Positions 15,898 to 16,888 of a stretch of 16,888 bases of DNA are shown here, piece by piece. The stretch is taken from positions 1-16,888 of the forward strand of contig JAHFRX010000012.1 in the NCBI GenBank assembly GCA_023266075.1. The letters run 5' to 3'. A program made the position numbers and the translations under genes. The notes under the pieces are model-generated. The model was given only the letters and a program-made list of their open reading frames with translations. It was not told the origin of the DNA and made no database searches. Every line of letters starts with the position of its first letter. Positions within the stretch are counted from its first letter, which is position 1. The DNA comes from Legionellaceae bacterium (GTDB lineage Bacteria; Pseudomonadota; Gammaproteobacteria; Legionellales; Legionellaceae).

Positions 15898-16888
15898 GAA
15901 GCACGATATCCACATCAAACTCAGACAATCGAACCGTTGTTGGTGTCATTGTCACACTATGTTGATCCATCACCGATTCACCAAAAGAATAAACAATGCG
16001 CTCTTTACCCAAAGACGCCTGTTCGTCATTTAGACGTTTAACGGCCTCAATCTTCTCATTCTTTTCTTGATACATATGAAGCGCTTCATTGGTGAAGCGC
16101 TGTTTCAAAAGATGCATCGTTTCTGTCGGCGATAAGATGACTGCACTTGCATTATTTCCACCAAACCCTTTTGAATTTAAAATAGTGGCTCCTATCTCTT
16201 GCCCGGCCTCACCCACATAGCAATGATCAAGCAAAATAGATAGATTTGAGGCATAGACATCATCAGCAATATGATCTACCGTTTTAATACCAGGGATCCA
16301 TCCATAAGCCCAAACACCTAAGGTTGTTGCAAGTTGATCGCCAGCAGCCACGCCAACAGAATGACCAAGGTATGATTTCACAGCGGTTACTGGCCAATGT
16401 GCAATTGAAAATGTTTTTGCAACTTCATTCAAAATATGGCTCTCCGTCGTGCGATTTTGTGGTGTACCAGTACCATGTGCTTGCACATACGTTTGTTGTA
16501 ATCCCTCATCACCTAAGATTGCGCGTATCAATGACGCTGCTTTAGCAACAGTAATATAATTACCTATACCAGGGCCTGCAATTGATTTTTTATTACCATC
16601 AGCATGTACAAACACATCGGCGACAGCACCATAGATATGTGCACCCATTGTCAGTGCCAAAGCATCATCCATTAACACAAAAAATTGCGAAGCTTCAGCA
16701 AGTGTAAACCCTACATTGGTCGAAAAAGGCCGACAAGCACGACGATGATCGGGCGTTGTTCTATTGTCCATCTGGCACAACTGCTCATCTGTTGCCAAAG
16801 CACCCATCACTCGAAAGCCTTCGATAATATCAGGCACCACAGGCGCCTCAGCGCCGCCAACAACCGCAACTCGCGAACGACCCGACTG
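15869..16888 (-). CDS. fabY: Beta-ketoacyl-ACP synthase, FabY-like (5' partial)
   Basis: This thiolase-fold enzyme condenses an acyl primer with malonyl-ACP; Pseudomonas FabY performs the first condensation of fatty acid synthesis. The frame is open to the window edge, so only about 339 C-terminal residues are visible and the active-site cysteine lies outside. Visible motifs are VAVVGGAEAP, RPFSTNVGFTLAEAS (RPFD.RxGF.xGEG in relatives), HGTGT with one catalytic His, VKSYLGHSVG with Lys and the second His, and GFGGNNASAVI. A C-terminal extension of about 90 residues (LLKQRF... to NPYTVS) follows the usual KAS end, which together with ADGNKKSIAGPGIGNY suggests the FabY class. The Asn after HGTGTPQ is followed by Arg where Asp is common. 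FabF or FabB paralogues are less likely alternatives. Confidence 0.82.
   Translation of the reverse strand, partial: QSGRSRVAVVGGAEAPVVPDIIEGFRVMGALATDEQLCQMDNRTTPDHRRACRPFSTNVGFTLAEASQFFVLMDDALALTMGAHIYGAVADVFVHADGNKKSIAGPGIGNYITVAKAASLIRAILGDEGLQQTYVQAHGTGTPQNRTTESHILNEVAKTFSIAHWPVTAVKSYLGHSVGVAAGDQLATTLGVWAYGWIPGIKTVDHIADDVYASNLSILLDHCYVGEAGQEIGATILNSKGFGGNNASAVILSPTETMHLLKQRFTNEALHMYQEKNEKIEAVKRLNDEQASLGKERIVYSFGESVMDQHSVTMTPTTVRLSEFDVDIVLPTMNPYTVS
16080..16101. repeat. Perfect 8-base hairpin inside the ketoacyl synthase gene
   Basis: AGCGCTTC (16080-16087) and GAAGCGCT (16094-16101) pair perfectly around the six-base loop ATTGGT. The hairpin lies in the C-terminal extension of the ketoacyl synthase, about 180 bases beyond the slt stop. 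No U-run follows on either strand, so an intrinsic terminator is not established; it could merely slow or protect transcripts. Confidence 0.4.

Overview
The window reads as the chromosome of a gammaproteobacterium, AT-rich (about 40% GC by eye) and tightly packed. It carries queC, type II secretion gspL/gspM, lepA-lepB-rnc, lpxB, slt and a FabY-type ketoacyl synthase. A Legionellales-like host (Legionella/Coxiella relatives) is my inference, from split-off gspLM, a Gfo/Idh gene beside lpxB, small surface beta-barrels and a large unrecognised membrane protein. No phage, insertion sequence, CRISPR or plasmid signature is visible.

Layout. (1) 1-2800 (+): the 3' part of a very large protein with several hydrophobic stretches, function unknown; its start lies outside the window. 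(2) 2842-3510 (+): queC (queuosine precursor synthesis), with a promoter placed so that its mRNA may be leaderless. (3) 3507-6171 (-): an operon-like block mltB-gspL-gspM with 4-base start/stop overlaps at both junctions; gspM and queC converge with interlocked stop codons. (4) 6290-11673 (+): lepA-lepB-rnc-Gfo/Idh oxidoreductase-lpxB. All are closely spaced or overlapping and probably co-transcribed from the short divergent region with mltB. (5) 11729-11815 (+): tRNA-Leu(CAA) with its own sigma70-like promoter. (6) 12060-15897 (+): two tandem paralogous outer-membrane beta-barrel genes, then rpe and slt, each overlapping the gene before it. (7) 15869-16888 (-): the C-terminal part of a FabY-like beta-ketoacyl-ACP synthase that converges on slt and overlaps its end by 29 bases.

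The dominant theme is the cell envelope. lepB processes exported proteins, mltB and slt cut peptidoglycan, gspL/gspM form part of the inner-membrane platform of type II secretion, lpxB and probably its oxidoreductase neighbour build lipid A, the two barrels sit in the outer membrane, and the ketoacyl synthase feeds fatty acids into all of these. Three starts were moved downstream of the longest open frame (mltB, gspL, OMP1) because Shine-Dalgarno motifs, signal-peptide shape or overlap geometry favour the inner codon. The points most worth a second look are the unrecognised large protein, the mltB-gspLM coupling, and the oxidoreductase-lpxB pair standing where era normally follows rnc.
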